Source: Lineus longissimus (Eukaryota; Nemertea; Pilidiophora; Heteronemertea; Lineidae). From it: a stretch of 64,000 bases of DNA. The notes below the pieces were generated by a model that saw only the letters and a program-made list of their open reading frames with translations, ran no database searches and had not been told where the DNA came from. The stretch spans positions 20,336,501-20,400,500 of the forward strand of contig NC_088311.1 in NCBI RefSeq assembly GCF_910592395.1. Direction: 5' to 3'. The position numbers and the translations under genes were made by a program. Every line of letters begins with the position of its first letter. Position 1 is the stretch's first letter. Positions 54,701-62,971 of the stretch are shown in pieces.

Positions 54701-56430
54701 AAGCAGTAATTCTATCATTCCAGATATAATTGTCACGGACTTCGCCCCAAAGGCTACGAATCCTATTGCCATCCACAACATTGAAACGACCGGCCTCCTG
54801 TTCGACCTAAAGATAAAAAACGATGCGACCGCTGGCTCTGATGTAATAGCACTTCCATCGCCAAAGAAAAACTATGGAGTGGAATTCTATTTCTCCAAGG
54901 ACGATCTCGCAACGAACCCTGCGAGCACTGCCAAGGTTCTGCTCACGAATACCAACACGCCTACAACACTATATGTGGGCCTGTTAGCACAGGACAGTAC
55001 AGCATTGATCACATACACAGCCAAGGGGACACTCCCAACCACCAACTGTAACAGTTACATCAATTTTTGTGCGTGTGTAAAGAAAGGACCTGATGCCGAC
55101 TACACTGACGAGGATACCACTAACAACTGTATGTGCAAGGATGCTAAACTTTTGATATCGTGCTTTCCAGGTAAATTAATGCATATTAGCAATTCTTTAA
55201 TACTTGATATTGGGTACACGAAGCGACCCCCGCCATTCGGTTTTTAAAAGACACATTTTACTTCAGACGCATATCGCGCTCCTCAAACTGTAAGTCATTG
55301 CTACGATTTTAAAGACTAAAATACAATCTCGCCTTTTAAGTTATTTATATAACTTTAAACTCCTCTCGAAGGCACCCGGCCTAGTGCCGAATTGTAACCG
55401 CTGTCAACTTCTAGTAGTCGCGAATAAAACGTCCCATAATTTTGAAATCCTGCATCCTTCCTCTATATGGCGAGGACCATAGTGACATCACTGATGTAGA
55501 GCAAATTTTCAAATGGACTACAACGTAGCCTTCAAAACACGACTCTTTTCCATGTTTATTTCAAATGATGACTGTTATCGTTTCTTTTTTCAGTTCAACT
55601 ACATGTATGTCTATATACAGTAATATTTCTACATAAACTGGTACTTATCAATGTTATAGGAGGTTGATTTTCTTTTCACAGACATAAATAGCAAAACATG
55701 AATATAGGATGTTAACTTACATGACAGTATTAGACAATATAGTTGTTCGAATGAATGTAGGATGTTGAATTTATTTCATAGACATAACAGTGGTATGATT
55801 GAATGATTTAATTTTTTCAGATATAATTGTAGACCCCTTCGACCCCACCGCTGGAAACTGGCCCACATTCCACACAGTTACTCCCAAGTCCTTGTCCGAC
55901 TTCACTCTCAAGGTCAAGAACATTGGAGTAGCAGGAGACGGCAACCAGATCGGACCGCCGACCAGCCCTGATGATAACTACGCCATTGATATCTTCCTTG
56001 TCAAGGACGATTTAGCCGTCAACCCTACTGCCGCCAAGCATGGTCCTTACCCCGCCGCAGTCACGAGTGGTGACTTGAAAGACAATTTGGCGCCCGGAGC
56101 TTCAACCAGTCTTCTTACCATGACTGCGAGTGGCATTACTTTACCAGCGGGAGATTGCAACTCGTACGAATGGGTCTGCGCATGTGTAAAGAAGGGAACT
56201 GGAGGCCAGTACGTCGATACTGTTACTACTGACAACTGTAAATGTGAAAAAGGGACGTCGAGCACGTTAGATTGTCCAATCGGTAAGTATTCGTAATGAG
56301 AATAGAAGAATAGATGCGGATGTTAAAAGATGGTCAAAGGCCTTTTTCAGTTAATAGCATTGTCAGTGGCGCATTACAAGATATACAAGGACAATGTACA
56401 TGCACACATGTTCAATCTGTAATATACTGA
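45711..56430 (+). CDS. Secreted protein with eight tandem CARDB-like Cys domains (about 1270 aa)
   Basis: Join: 45711-45792, 47825-48274, 48875-49339, 49606-50061, 51460-51921, 52474-52920, 53713-54174, 54724-55170, 55821-56282, and possibly 56351-56430. Residues 1-27 form a signal peptide (LPCAVLFILLFSNVPLANTQ). Eight domains of 149-155 residues follow, one per exon, all exons in phase 1. Each domain reads D-[LI]-I...KN(D/N)...NY.(V/I)(D/E).Y(F/L)...C.(S/K)Y...C.(C/H/L)VKKG...T(N/D)N...C, the outline of a CARDB-type beta-sandwich with added cysteines. Two subtypes alternate A-B four times. There is no transmembrane segment in the main frame, so a secreted protein is predicted. Function is unknown; adhesion or matrix is inference. 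The reading frame closes exactly (3813 nt) with the proposed last exon, but that exon is uncertain. Confidence 0.78.
45861..46020. mobile_element. Fold-back element, 160 bp, about 58-bp arms
   Basis: The left arm from aaattaggga and the right arm ending tctctaattt pair imperfectly. The central 20 bases of each arm share ggatccttttac and end around tacggat. There is no coding frame. Confidence 0.75.
46132..46235. mobile_element. Fold-back element, 104 bp
   Basis: taacgttgcg...tatcgccac at the left and gtggcgata...cgcaacgtta at the right are inverted copies with a small internal length difference. An inner pair of gtggcgat/atcgccac gives a second stem. Confidence 0.65.
46327..46603. mobile_element. 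TTAA-flanked MITE, 269 bp, about 50-bp terminal repeats
   Basis: TTAA occurs at 46327-46330 and 46600-46603. Between them the ends ggagatcctcagtctgcatg and its inverted copy match for nearly 50 bases. TTAA target duplication is the signature of piggyBac-type transposition, so this is probably a non-autonomous piggyBac-like element. It has no transposase. Confidence 0.8.
47300..47456. repeat. Dispersed repeat copy related to 10586-10731
   Basis: Same ordered blocks as 10586-10731 in the same orientation, about 37 kb away. No clear terminal repeats or target duplication. Confidence 0.55.
47825..48274 (+). CDS. Domain exon D1 (subtype A)
   Basis: 450 bp, phase 1-1, acceptor ccgctacag, donor gtaagt. 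Reads DLILPPADF, FDLIIKND, YAVDFYFS, then ACSSYIWFCGCVKKG and NNCACKDAKALISC: six cysteines clustered in the last third. It is very close to D3 over the last 270 bp. Confidence 0.88.
48275..48874 (+). other. Intron between D1 and D2
   Basis: 600 bp. It contains two degenerate copies of the gcagataagggygaa motif (near 48472 and 48680) that recurs in later introns of this gene. Nothing else. Confidence 0.6.
48875..49339 (+). CDS. Domain exon D2 (subtype B)
   Basis: 465 bp, phase 1-1, acceptor aattcag, donor gtaggt. Reads DIIIETFNPNAGNFP, GNQIGAPSSPGDNYAIDVYL, KDGPYPATLTG, APGAS, then ECTKYVWICAHVKKGTGAQY and NNYKCADA, with four cysteines. Frame continues across the donor only for a few codons. 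Confidence 0.88.
49606..50061 (+). CDS. Domain exon D3 (subtype A)
   Basis: 456 bp, phase 1-1. Nearly a copy of D1, including the 30 bases of intron before the acceptor. Differences cluster in the first half (EGPIEATTPAGGDNYEVD), and one extra Asn precedes NCACKDAK. Offset from D1 is 1781 bp. Confidence 0.88.
50222..50310. repeat. Degenerate 36-bp minisatellite
   Basis: Three units of (c/g)gcag.taagggtgaagttgat separated by 33-36 bp. Related, more decayed units occur at 51025-51290, 53070-53095 and 53275-53530. Confidence 0.65.
50423..50951. mobile_element. Non-autonomous DNA transposon, 529 bp, 38-bp TIRs, 9-bp TSD
   Basis: The termini ggtaaccggaaaaacgccga continue into a (gacc)n run and are perfect inverted repeats for 38 bp. 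The 9-bp sequence aaattttag flanks both sides (50414-50422 and 50952-50960). The paralogous site at about 53196 has a single aaattttag and no insert, so the borders are certain. There is no coding frame. A 9-bp duplication with long TIRs resembles Mutator-type elements; superfamily assignment is tentative. Confidence 0.88.
51460..51921 (+). CDS. Domain exon D4 (subtype B)
   Basis: 462 bp, phase 1-1, acceptor tgatttcag, donor gtaaga. Reads DIIVETFDPNAGNFP, GNQIGAPTSPDDNYAIDIYL, KDGPYPATLTG, DCNKYVSICALVKKGTGAQY, NNYKCADA. Differs from D6 at about one residue. If the donor is not used, the frame runs on for 39 codons through a hydrophobic stretch (MMMLLVVGGLAV). Confidence 0.88.
51922..52473 (+). 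other. Intron between D4 and D5
   Basis: 552 bp, almost identical to the D6-D7 intron (54175-54723). No repeats with clear borders. Confidence 0.7.
52474..52920 (+). CDS. Domain exon D5 (subtype A)
   Basis: 447 bp, phase 1-1, acceptor attccag, donor gtaaat. Reads DIIVTDFAPKATNPIA, LLFDLKIKND, YEVEFYFSKDD, NCNSYINFCACVKKG, NNCMCKDAKLLISC: six cysteines. Differs from D7 by one residue (Glu versus Gly in NY-x-VEF). Confidence 0.88.
52921..53712 (+). other. Intron between D5 and D6, spanning the duplication junction
   Basis: 792 bp. The junction between duplication units 1 and 2 is near 53060. The paralogous empty site of the transposon lies near 53196 (gtctaaattttagctctacc). Confidence 0.75.
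53713..54174 (+). CDS. Domain exon D6 (subtype B, near-copy of D4)
   Basis: 462 bp, phase 1-1. Pro in D4 (AAPNTL) is Thr here (AATNTL); otherwise the translation is the same. Read-through past the donor again gives a hydrophobic stretch (MVMLLVVGWLAV). Confidence 0.88.
54175..54723 (+). other. Intron between D6 and D7
   Basis: 549 bp, nearly identical to 51922-52473. No independent features. Confidence 0.7.
54724..55170 (+). CDS. Domain exon D7 (subtype A, near-copy of D5)
   Basis: 447 bp, phase 1-1. Same translation as D5 except Gly for Glu in NYGVEF. Donor gtaaat as in D5. Confidence 0.88.
55171..55820 (+). other. Intron between D7 and D8
   Basis: 650 bp. The first 130 bp belong to duplication unit 2 and the rest is unique AT-rich sequence. 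Two similar blocks gaatgtaggatgtt/gaatataggatgtt lie at about 55698-55765. Confidence 0.6.
55821..56282 (+). CDS. Domain exon D8 (subtype B, six cysteines)
   Basis: 462 bp, phase 1-1, acceptor ttttttcag, donor gtaagt. Reads DIIVDPFDPTAGNWP, GNQIGPPTSPDDNYAIDIFL, HGPYPAAVTSGDL, DCNSYEWVCACVKKGTGGQY, DNCKCEKG...LDC. It is subtype B in its body but has the two extra cysteines (CAC, CKC) of subtype A, and is the most divergent B copy. Confidence 0.87.
56351..56430 (+). CDS. Candidate last exon of the eight-domain gene
   Basis: A good acceptor (cctttttcag) ends at 56350, 68 bp after the D8 donor. In phase 1 the frame gives 26 residues (start VNSIVSGALQ, with a CTC motif) and a TGA at 56428-56430. 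AATAAA follows at 56539-56544. This closes the gene neatly, but the intron is short and the tail is not conserved with anything I know. Confidence 0.38.
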
Positions 56431-56538
56431 TAATGCTAAAAGATATTTGAGCAGTTTATAAGAAATCACATAAGTCTTCGGTTTGATTTCATGATACAAT
56501 GTATACCCCTAGGATTGCTTCTTTCAATAATACCAACC

Positions 56539-56544
56539 CAAATA
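56539..56544 (+). terminator. Candidate poly(A) signal AATAAA
   Basis: Canonical hexamer 108 bp after the proposed stop at 56430, consistent with the end of the eight-domain gene. Confidence 0.4.
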
Positions 56545-59245
56545 AACCCAGAGCTACACAACGATGGTCCCCCTTATTGATAGCTACTTCCTTCAACCAC
56601 TAAAAACATTCATTCAAAGCGAACATCGTACGAGCTAAACAATGCCTTTGCATCATCAAGTCAGGGCCTGTCGTCCACCTGCTAGCTTACTGTTCTGCGC
56701 GGATTTATAAACAGGGTGAGACGTCTTTTTCACCGGCCGAAACGTTGGTCGTGCGAATCCCCTTTGAGATGTCGTCTTGGCCCTCCTTTGGGGTAATTTG
56801 TCTTTTTCAATTCCCCAACTATACAAACGACAGCCAAGGAACACTGACCAGAAACGTACAAGAAAAAAAGTCTCCAGATATTAACCAAATTTGCCTCAGT
56901 ACCGTATGTTCTTCATAGTTTCCCCTCGGAGTAGTTCGCATATCCCCAATGAACGGTAAATAACACTAGATGGCATTCTGTGCTTACGCTGGCACTCCCC
57001 CTACAAATGAAATAGTTTTCAATCCTCTCAAAGAGGTCAGTGATGCGGTCTATACCGTATGCATATCATATGCCTGGTCATTACATGTACAAGCGCATGA
57101 GGCCTGATCAGTGACGTTTTTCGAAAGGATTTTACGGTTCTACAGAATAATACATTGTCCATATATGATATATATGAGACAGCAATCATAGAAATCGAAC
57201 GTTATCTATTATACATGTATATACGTCAGCCTGTTGAATCCCTCTGACGGTTGTTTAACCCAGCCTTTATGCCGTTACTTAGCACTGGCCATCAACACTA
57301 ACCCGCATACAGTACAACAGTTTGTCCATATTTCATACTGCGTCAAAACTGTGACAAAACAAAACGGCCAATATTTTAAAAGTTGTTTATTCATTCTGCG
57401 ACATTGATGAGTCTTGTTACACAGGCAATCATTCAGATAGGTTGTAAAGCGCTATATCATATTGCGGACTTGACATTCAAATGTTGGTAGGCCTTATCTG
57501 TAGAAAGTGGGATAGGCTTTTGAACGGATGGGACGTCAATGAAGAAGGCCGAGAAAATGAGACAGAAATCTAATCCACAGAGATTTACTGGAAGGGGGTT
57601 AAATTGTAAAGGAATATTCCTTCATGGTTGAATGTGATGCAAATCAATGTCATCAACAACAAAAACAAAATCTGGCCGAAGTCGGAGTTACAACGCCAAT
57701 GAATTGGGGACTAAAGTTGGGGCGCAAAAACGGTCATCCCGCCTTGGATGAGGAATACGTTCTCACTGGTGAACATCCCCTCCATGTGCAGAGCGAACGC
57801 TGAAGAAGAAGAAAGTTCATCACTGAATAATATTGTGACATAATTATTGACAAATATTAACACTGCATGTCTTGGCAGATACTTTTTATCACGATTTCTT
57901 CATCTTCTTTTCCGTCAGCATTCGCTCTGCTCTTAAAGGAGTATTCACCCTCCGAAGAGGGATGACCGTGTTCGCGTCTGACTACCAGTGGCGCCAATTG
58001 GGTAAATTTGCCTTTTGTTTTTAGAGGCACAGTTCCACACTTGGTAGACATCAGCCTTGGTTTCACATCCCATTCAAAGCACGAAGCAATTTAGGGTCGA
58101 ATGTTTTGACCAAGGGGATCCTTCCGATATTTGAACCCACACGTTCCCACTGACAAAATCTCAATTTGATTTTGTTCCGAAGGTTTTTTTTCGAGTGTTA
58201 GGCCCAAAGCGCTGAGATAGCGGACGAAGAAGCTTTTCTTATCCCGGTGACCTGCAACAATTATTGCTGCGATGAGCGATAAAATTGCTTGTCTGCGGGT
58301 AAAGCCGGTAATCGCTAGGTTTGATATTGATCGGAAGTCGCGAACTTTCGTCGCAAATAATCACTATCGCAGGTCGCAGCGACAAAAATACCGCTCGTTT
58401 TCGGAAGGGAGTGCTTTACTTAAACGAGTCCTGCATTTCTGTCTTGGTAGAAGCGGAGATGAACACTGTTGACCATAATTTTTATGTTTTTAATTTATCA
58501 CTCTAAAACATTTCGAGATACTCGGTCAGGCAATGGACTATACATGTACTATCATATATTATATCTATGTGAAATAACTTGTACTTATAATCGCTCTGTG
58601 TCGTCAATAAATTCAATACAAAAATCGAAACATTTGAATACTTTACTGGTGATATCACGATTGGACCCACTTCTTTTGTTGAGCAACAAGTCAAGCTCAA
58701 AGGTTTTATGATCTTTTCCTAATTCAATTGATATAAGCTTACACCAGTTAAGAATAGATGACGAATGATATAAACTTCCAATGGATCCTGGTAAGCTGGT
58801 GATTGCTTTCTCACGCATCTCTTCTTCGATCATGGATACTAAAAACATACTAGACGCAAGATTCTTTGGGGGGGGCTGATAAGTTTTAATTCAGATGCCT
58901 TGAAAGTGTGGTGACAGGTGCAAGTCGTCTCAGTTTTCGAACTTGAACAGAGTATAGTGTCATAGCTTTTCGTCAATAACCGCAGGTCTTCGGCTGAGCG
59001 ACAGTTGCTAAAATCAGTGGTAGGGAAATAATCGGACGACTTCACGATAACTTCTTGTCAATATAGCTTCACGGTATATCAGTAAGAAGAGTCTCTCGGA
59101 GGAGTTTGGGATATTTGGAAGACGGTGGATTTATTTGTTCGAGGCGGGTGATCAGCAAGAAGAGAGTCTCGTTTGAAAATACCTTTATCTTTTTCGGAAT
59201 ACTTGGAAGCCCTCGTGATAAATTGTTGGGCGTCCTGTCGACAGG
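56545..59245. other. Intergenic stretch between the two domain genes
   Basis: 2.7 kb with no domain exon in either strand. A 69-codon - strand frame (57857-58066) has protein-like composition but no motif or splice partner. A poly-G tract lies at 58867-58876. Confidence 0.5.
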
Positions 59246-59357
59246 ATGGGAGAGACGGGACGGGGCGGTTTCGCCCTGTGCGCCGTTTTCCTTCTTTCTG
59301 TGCTTATTGAATTGTCCGAGGCACAGACGACTTGTGACAAGGCTGGTAACACTTGCG
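59246..59357 (+). CDS. Second gene exon 1: signal peptide
   Basis: ATG at 59246 in context acaggATGg. Thirty-seven codons plus one base, hydrophobic core, likely cleavage after SEA or EAQ. It ends phase 1 before gtaggt, the same phase as exon 1 of the upstream gene. Confidence 0.75.
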
Positions 59358-62300
59358 GTAGGTATTACGAAGGTGCCTTTAGAAGTAAATTGATTATGGT
59401 ATAGCCAAAAACAGGTGGTGTTTGTAATCCCTTCAGTCCGAAAGCGCTGCAGGTCTGCGCTGTTTCCTGCGGTTGTTTTTCATCTTTAGGTTGTCTGCTT
59501 CATATTCTCTGTGAGCGGTTCACCAGAATATAAGCAACTACATGTACATGTATATGTGTAATTTGTATACATGATGATAAAAATGTCTGTGTAATAGCAT
59601 TGGATATCCAGACAATATCCTTTTTAAGTCCGACAGCTTGCTGTTCGGAGATCCTTGTCTTTTCTTGCGCACGTTCAACAATGTTTTCATTCTCCTGTCG
59701 TCCCATTCGCCCATGTGGAGGACTTAATATTTACGCCACAAATGCACAAAACTGAAGGGAATCTTCTTCAGCGCTCGCTCTTCACTTGAAGCTCTTATTC
59801 TCAAGGAATTTGTCCCAAATGCGGGACAAACGTGTTTACGTGTCACTACGGTTAGGTGCTAGTTGGATTTGTACACATAGTGTCTCCGTCTTAAAGATGT
59901 CGGATTATTGTTTTGATTTTAATTCATGTGCCGATTCTGCTTTTATAGATGCAAAATTGACTGCGATGACTCTGACCATACCTACCGCGATGACCCAGGG
60001 GAGTACGCCGACTATCGGATTCAGTGCTGATATAACGAATGAAGACACTACTAAAGATATTGCACCAGGTAAGCGACTCGGGAAGCTGGTTAGCCAATTT
60101 CCCGGTGAGAGGACTGCGCTTCATTTCCCTCCGAAAGCTGAAGAAACAAAATGTACGCTAATACACGGTGCAGGTATCTCTTAGCAACCGTTACAAATGG
60201 CGAGGATAGGAGATCGCCTAGACTCCTGCGCAGTCCCCGAACTAGAATGATTGAGGATGACGTCGTTCCGTGACTGCAAACACAGGCCGCAATTTACCTG
60301 CTCGACGATTCTTGAAGTATATCGCAAGTGCGTGAAAATACCGATTCGAGCGAAACATGTAGATTCGCCGCGACCTAATTCATGCACACAAGAAACATAC
60401 ACATAGAACTTGTGTTGGCAGAATGAGTATCCTTAGAACTGCTTGGAGAATGGAAAACACTCTCAAGTTTTCGACTGACACTCATGCAACCCGTAGAGTT
60501 TTTCAGTAAACTGAAAAAACCCTTGATGGCTTTTGGCTTTTGGGATTTTGAAAAACCTTTAAAGGTGTATCACCTCGCTGAAAAACATCTACGGGGTGCA
60601 TTTTTGTGTTCGCCGAAACCTCTATTGATTTTTCAAAAGCTCAGTCCTTTATTTCTTAATAGAGTGGATTGAAAGACAAAATATGAGATCCTCCATGACC
60701 AAAAATTGCTGCAAGCAACAGGGTTGATTAATAGAATGGCGTTTTATTGTTCTTGCATTGCATTGTTTCAATAATTTTCTTTATTCAATGCAGTGACTGT
60801 ACTGACGAACTACAACTTTGACTGCATCATGAGATACGCAGAGACGGACATCGGGAAGGGGGCTGCAGCGGGACTAGACCCTTTCGTGGCACCAAATGCT
60901 TTCCAGAAAAAATTCAGTACTGATTGCATTCCTGGAAATGCTGCTTTGCAGGTCCGTAGTCGTGAATAGATTGAAACTGATTTTTCTAACAATATGTACA
61001 TCTAACTTTGACCAAATTAGCGGAACTAAATGAGAGCCTTACAGGCCCAATCATATTTCCAAAAAATGGTAAACCTATTGAATAAGAAGGGATGGTTACT
61101 ACCTGGGATCCTATCTGATTCTAAAGCTTGGTCTACACTTAGCAAACTTCTCTAAACATGTGTTTTCCAACATAATTGAACAGTCACAGAGTTTTCTCTT
61201 CTGTTTGGATTAGACTTCCACCCGATTCGAGACACACTTTACAGCTGTTTGCAGGCGTTTGGCAACATTACTAAAATAATGCAAAGTTTTTCTTGGCAAC
61301 ACGACCAAATACAAAGTTTGCTGATGATTGCAAGCAAGATTTCGCCAATGAATGCAGACCAGGCGTTGTCTAAAGTATCAGATCCATATCAGAGTCACAA
61401 TAGAGCCACATACGAATTTTATTTTGTATCAAACGACGACCCTTCGATCTAAAAAAGTCGGTAAGATAATTATGTTTACAAATTTAGGCAAACTTCCTTG
61501 AAACCCTGTGTTGATCTCACGTAAAAGTTACTCGTTATTTTGGTCGAGCACCGTCCTTGAGCGTTCAGTAAAAATCCAAGAAGTCCAAATTTCGATGAAA
61601 CTTTACATGCATGTATTAGATGCACGAGGTGGCGTAGATATAGGTTATTCTACAGCCCAGAATGCATAATATTTCCCACAGAGATATTGTTATGGCAAAA
61701 CCTAGGAATCAATAGATTTCAGCTTTTGTTTCATTCAACTGAACAAAACCAAGTGAGTCACCAAAAAAGATTAGAAGAAAAAAGGTTTTTTTTGGTGTAG
61801 AAACAATTGTGTCAAGAATAGTCTGATACACTGTGCATTGAAACTTAGTGCAAAAGTAAGAGAGATATGTAGATTTATGTCCTTTCTCACTCAAACATAT
61901 TTATACTGAGCATTGATCCTACATGTAAGCAGTCGTTTTAATTTACCACTTGTCATCTAGATGGCCAAGTTTGCTTTATTCTGTCCTGCCGCCTGGAAGA
62001 CAAGTGAAAAACTAAATTATTTATATATCCGGTTTAGGAGCAACTACTTTTGCGGGTGGGAGATTTTGTTTTATATGAAGCGCCTTACCAACATTATTAC
62101 GATTAGAGCATTTTTACTAATATGTTGTCACTAATATAGAAACTATAGCCCCTGCATGTATAATTGCATTTGGCCCACGGCCTAATAAAATAATTGACTT
62201 TGACAGGCCAACTATAGTTTTTTGCTGAAAACTCGAATGTTTTATCTATAAGCATAAGGTCTCTTACGTATAGGAGCCTGTTCTCCCCATGTAATATTTG

Positions 62301-62971
62301 GTGTCAGTTGTATGAAATTAAGGTTCTAGTTACCAAGGCTTGTCCAATTTCAACAATGGTCCACGTATCATCCGACTTTTTAACCCCTCTGTGTTAATAC
62401 CTTTCAGTAGATCTCACATACATGTAAGCTACAGCCCAATCATTTCTGACCGATGTGTACCTGGATGGACTGAGGCACAAACAGCAACAAAAACAACCCG
62501 AGCCTGCAAACTGTTTCATCACGTGATGTCAGTTAAATACAGCTCACGTTATATTAATACACCAAATTCGAATTCACAGTTTTATTTTCAACCTCTCTAT
62601 ATATTTTGATTGATTTGTTTTATTCCACCTTAAAGATGAGTAAACGATCAAATACATGTTATAGTAAATGAACAGATTTACAGAAGTAAACAATTATACA
62701 GGGTGCAGTTCTTGAAAAAGAATATGAAGGGACAAAATAACCAATTCATGAACGTTTGCCTTTCAGTCTGGCCTTAACTCAGGGCAAACACGTACACTGA
62801 CCGGTCAGTGTACCCTTGGGGCACTCACCCAGGCCGTGTGCAAAGACGCGAAATACATCTGCTTGGATTGTGCAGTTCCGACGGGAGCGAATGGCGCCAC
62901 CTTTATTGATAAGAAATTGACCAACAACATCAAATGCGAAAGAATCGATAGTAACCTGACGTGTGATATTG
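59246..62971 (+). CDS. Second secreted CARDB-like gene, 5' part (continues past window)
   Basis: Join so far: 59246-59357, 59949-60068, 60794-60951, 62767-62971. Exon 1 gives a signal peptide (FALCAVFLLSVLIELSEAQ) followed by TTCDKAGNTC. The next three exons together encode one domain of about 160 residues: D-A-K-L.., NYNFDCIMRYAETD, SGLNSGQTRTLTG, VCKDAKYICLDC, TNNIKCERI..LTCDIG. The ordering of motifs matches the domain of the upstream gene, but here it is cut by two introns and sequence identity is low. The last donor (gtaagt, phase 1) shows that the gene continues to the right. It is probably a paralogue in a cluster; function is unknown. Confidence 0.7.
59358..59948 (+). other. Second gene intron 1
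   Basis: 591 bp with an acatgtacatgtat microsatellite near 59539-59555. No exon. Confidence 0.6.
59949..60068 (+). CDS. Second gene exon 2: first part of domain
   Basis: 120 bp, phase 1-1, acceptor ttttatag, donor gtaagc. Encodes DAKLTAMTLTIPTAMT, IGFSADITNEDTT, matching the two N-terminal strands of the domain (D-I-I-V.. and F.l.IKN.). Confidence 0.7.
60069..60793 (+). other. Second gene intron 2
   Basis: 725 bp. A short open frame (60484-60672, +) is rich in Phe/Lys/Leu and looks like AT-rich chance sequence. No repeats. Confidence 0.55.
60794..60951 (+). CDS. Second gene exon 3: middle of domain
   Basis: 158 bp, enters phase 1, leaves phase 0. Contains NYNFDCIMRYAETDIG, aligned with NYGVEFYFSKDD of the upstream domains, and PGNAALQ. 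The donor is gtccgt, weaker than its neighbours, but the join to exon 4 restores the L...G.S/TRTLTG alignment. Confidence 0.65.
60952..62766 (+). other. Second gene intron 3, containing a possible relic exon
   Basis: 1.8 kb. A frame at 61214-61452 resembles the first half of the domain (entered separately). The rest is AT-rich with no clear repeats. Confidence 0.55.
61214..61452 (+). pseudogene. Relic or alternative terminal exon of the domain family
   Basis: A possible acceptor (tttggattag) ends at 61213 in phase 1, giving Asp as the first residue like every domain exon. The frame then stays open for 79 residues and reaches RATYEFYFVSNDD, close to NYGVEFYFSKDD of D7 at about the same distance from the start, before a TAA at 61450-61452. 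It could be a broken domain exon, or an alternative last exon giving a truncated protein. Confidence 0.4.
62767..62971 (+). CDS. Second gene exon 4: C-terminal part of domain
   Basis: 205 bp, phase 0 in, phase 1 out, acceptor cctttcag, donor gtaagt. Encodes SGLNSGQTRTLTG, VCKDAKYICLDCAVPTGANG, LTNNIKCERI, LTCDIG, the Cys-bearing end of the domain. It contains a perfect 22-bp palindrome (62792-62813). Confidence 0.8.

Larger units (their letters stand above)
53061..55303. repeat. Recent tandem duplication, unit 2 (contains D6, D7)
   Basis: Copy of 50277-53060 without the transposon. It ends at aagtcattgcta, after which the sequence is unique. Differences from unit 1 are scattered single bases and short indels. 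Confidence 0.85.

Noticed and set aside
59106-59393. 95-codon + frame overlapping the second signal-peptide exon
   Set aside because: It is out of frame with the signal peptide starting at 59246, and the latter has a proper hydrophobic core and phase-1 donor.
45711-62971. One single gene joining all domain exons
   Set aside because: A second ATG with a signal peptide at 59246, a candidate stop and AATAAA at 56428-56544, and a gap of 3 kb without domain exons favour two genes.
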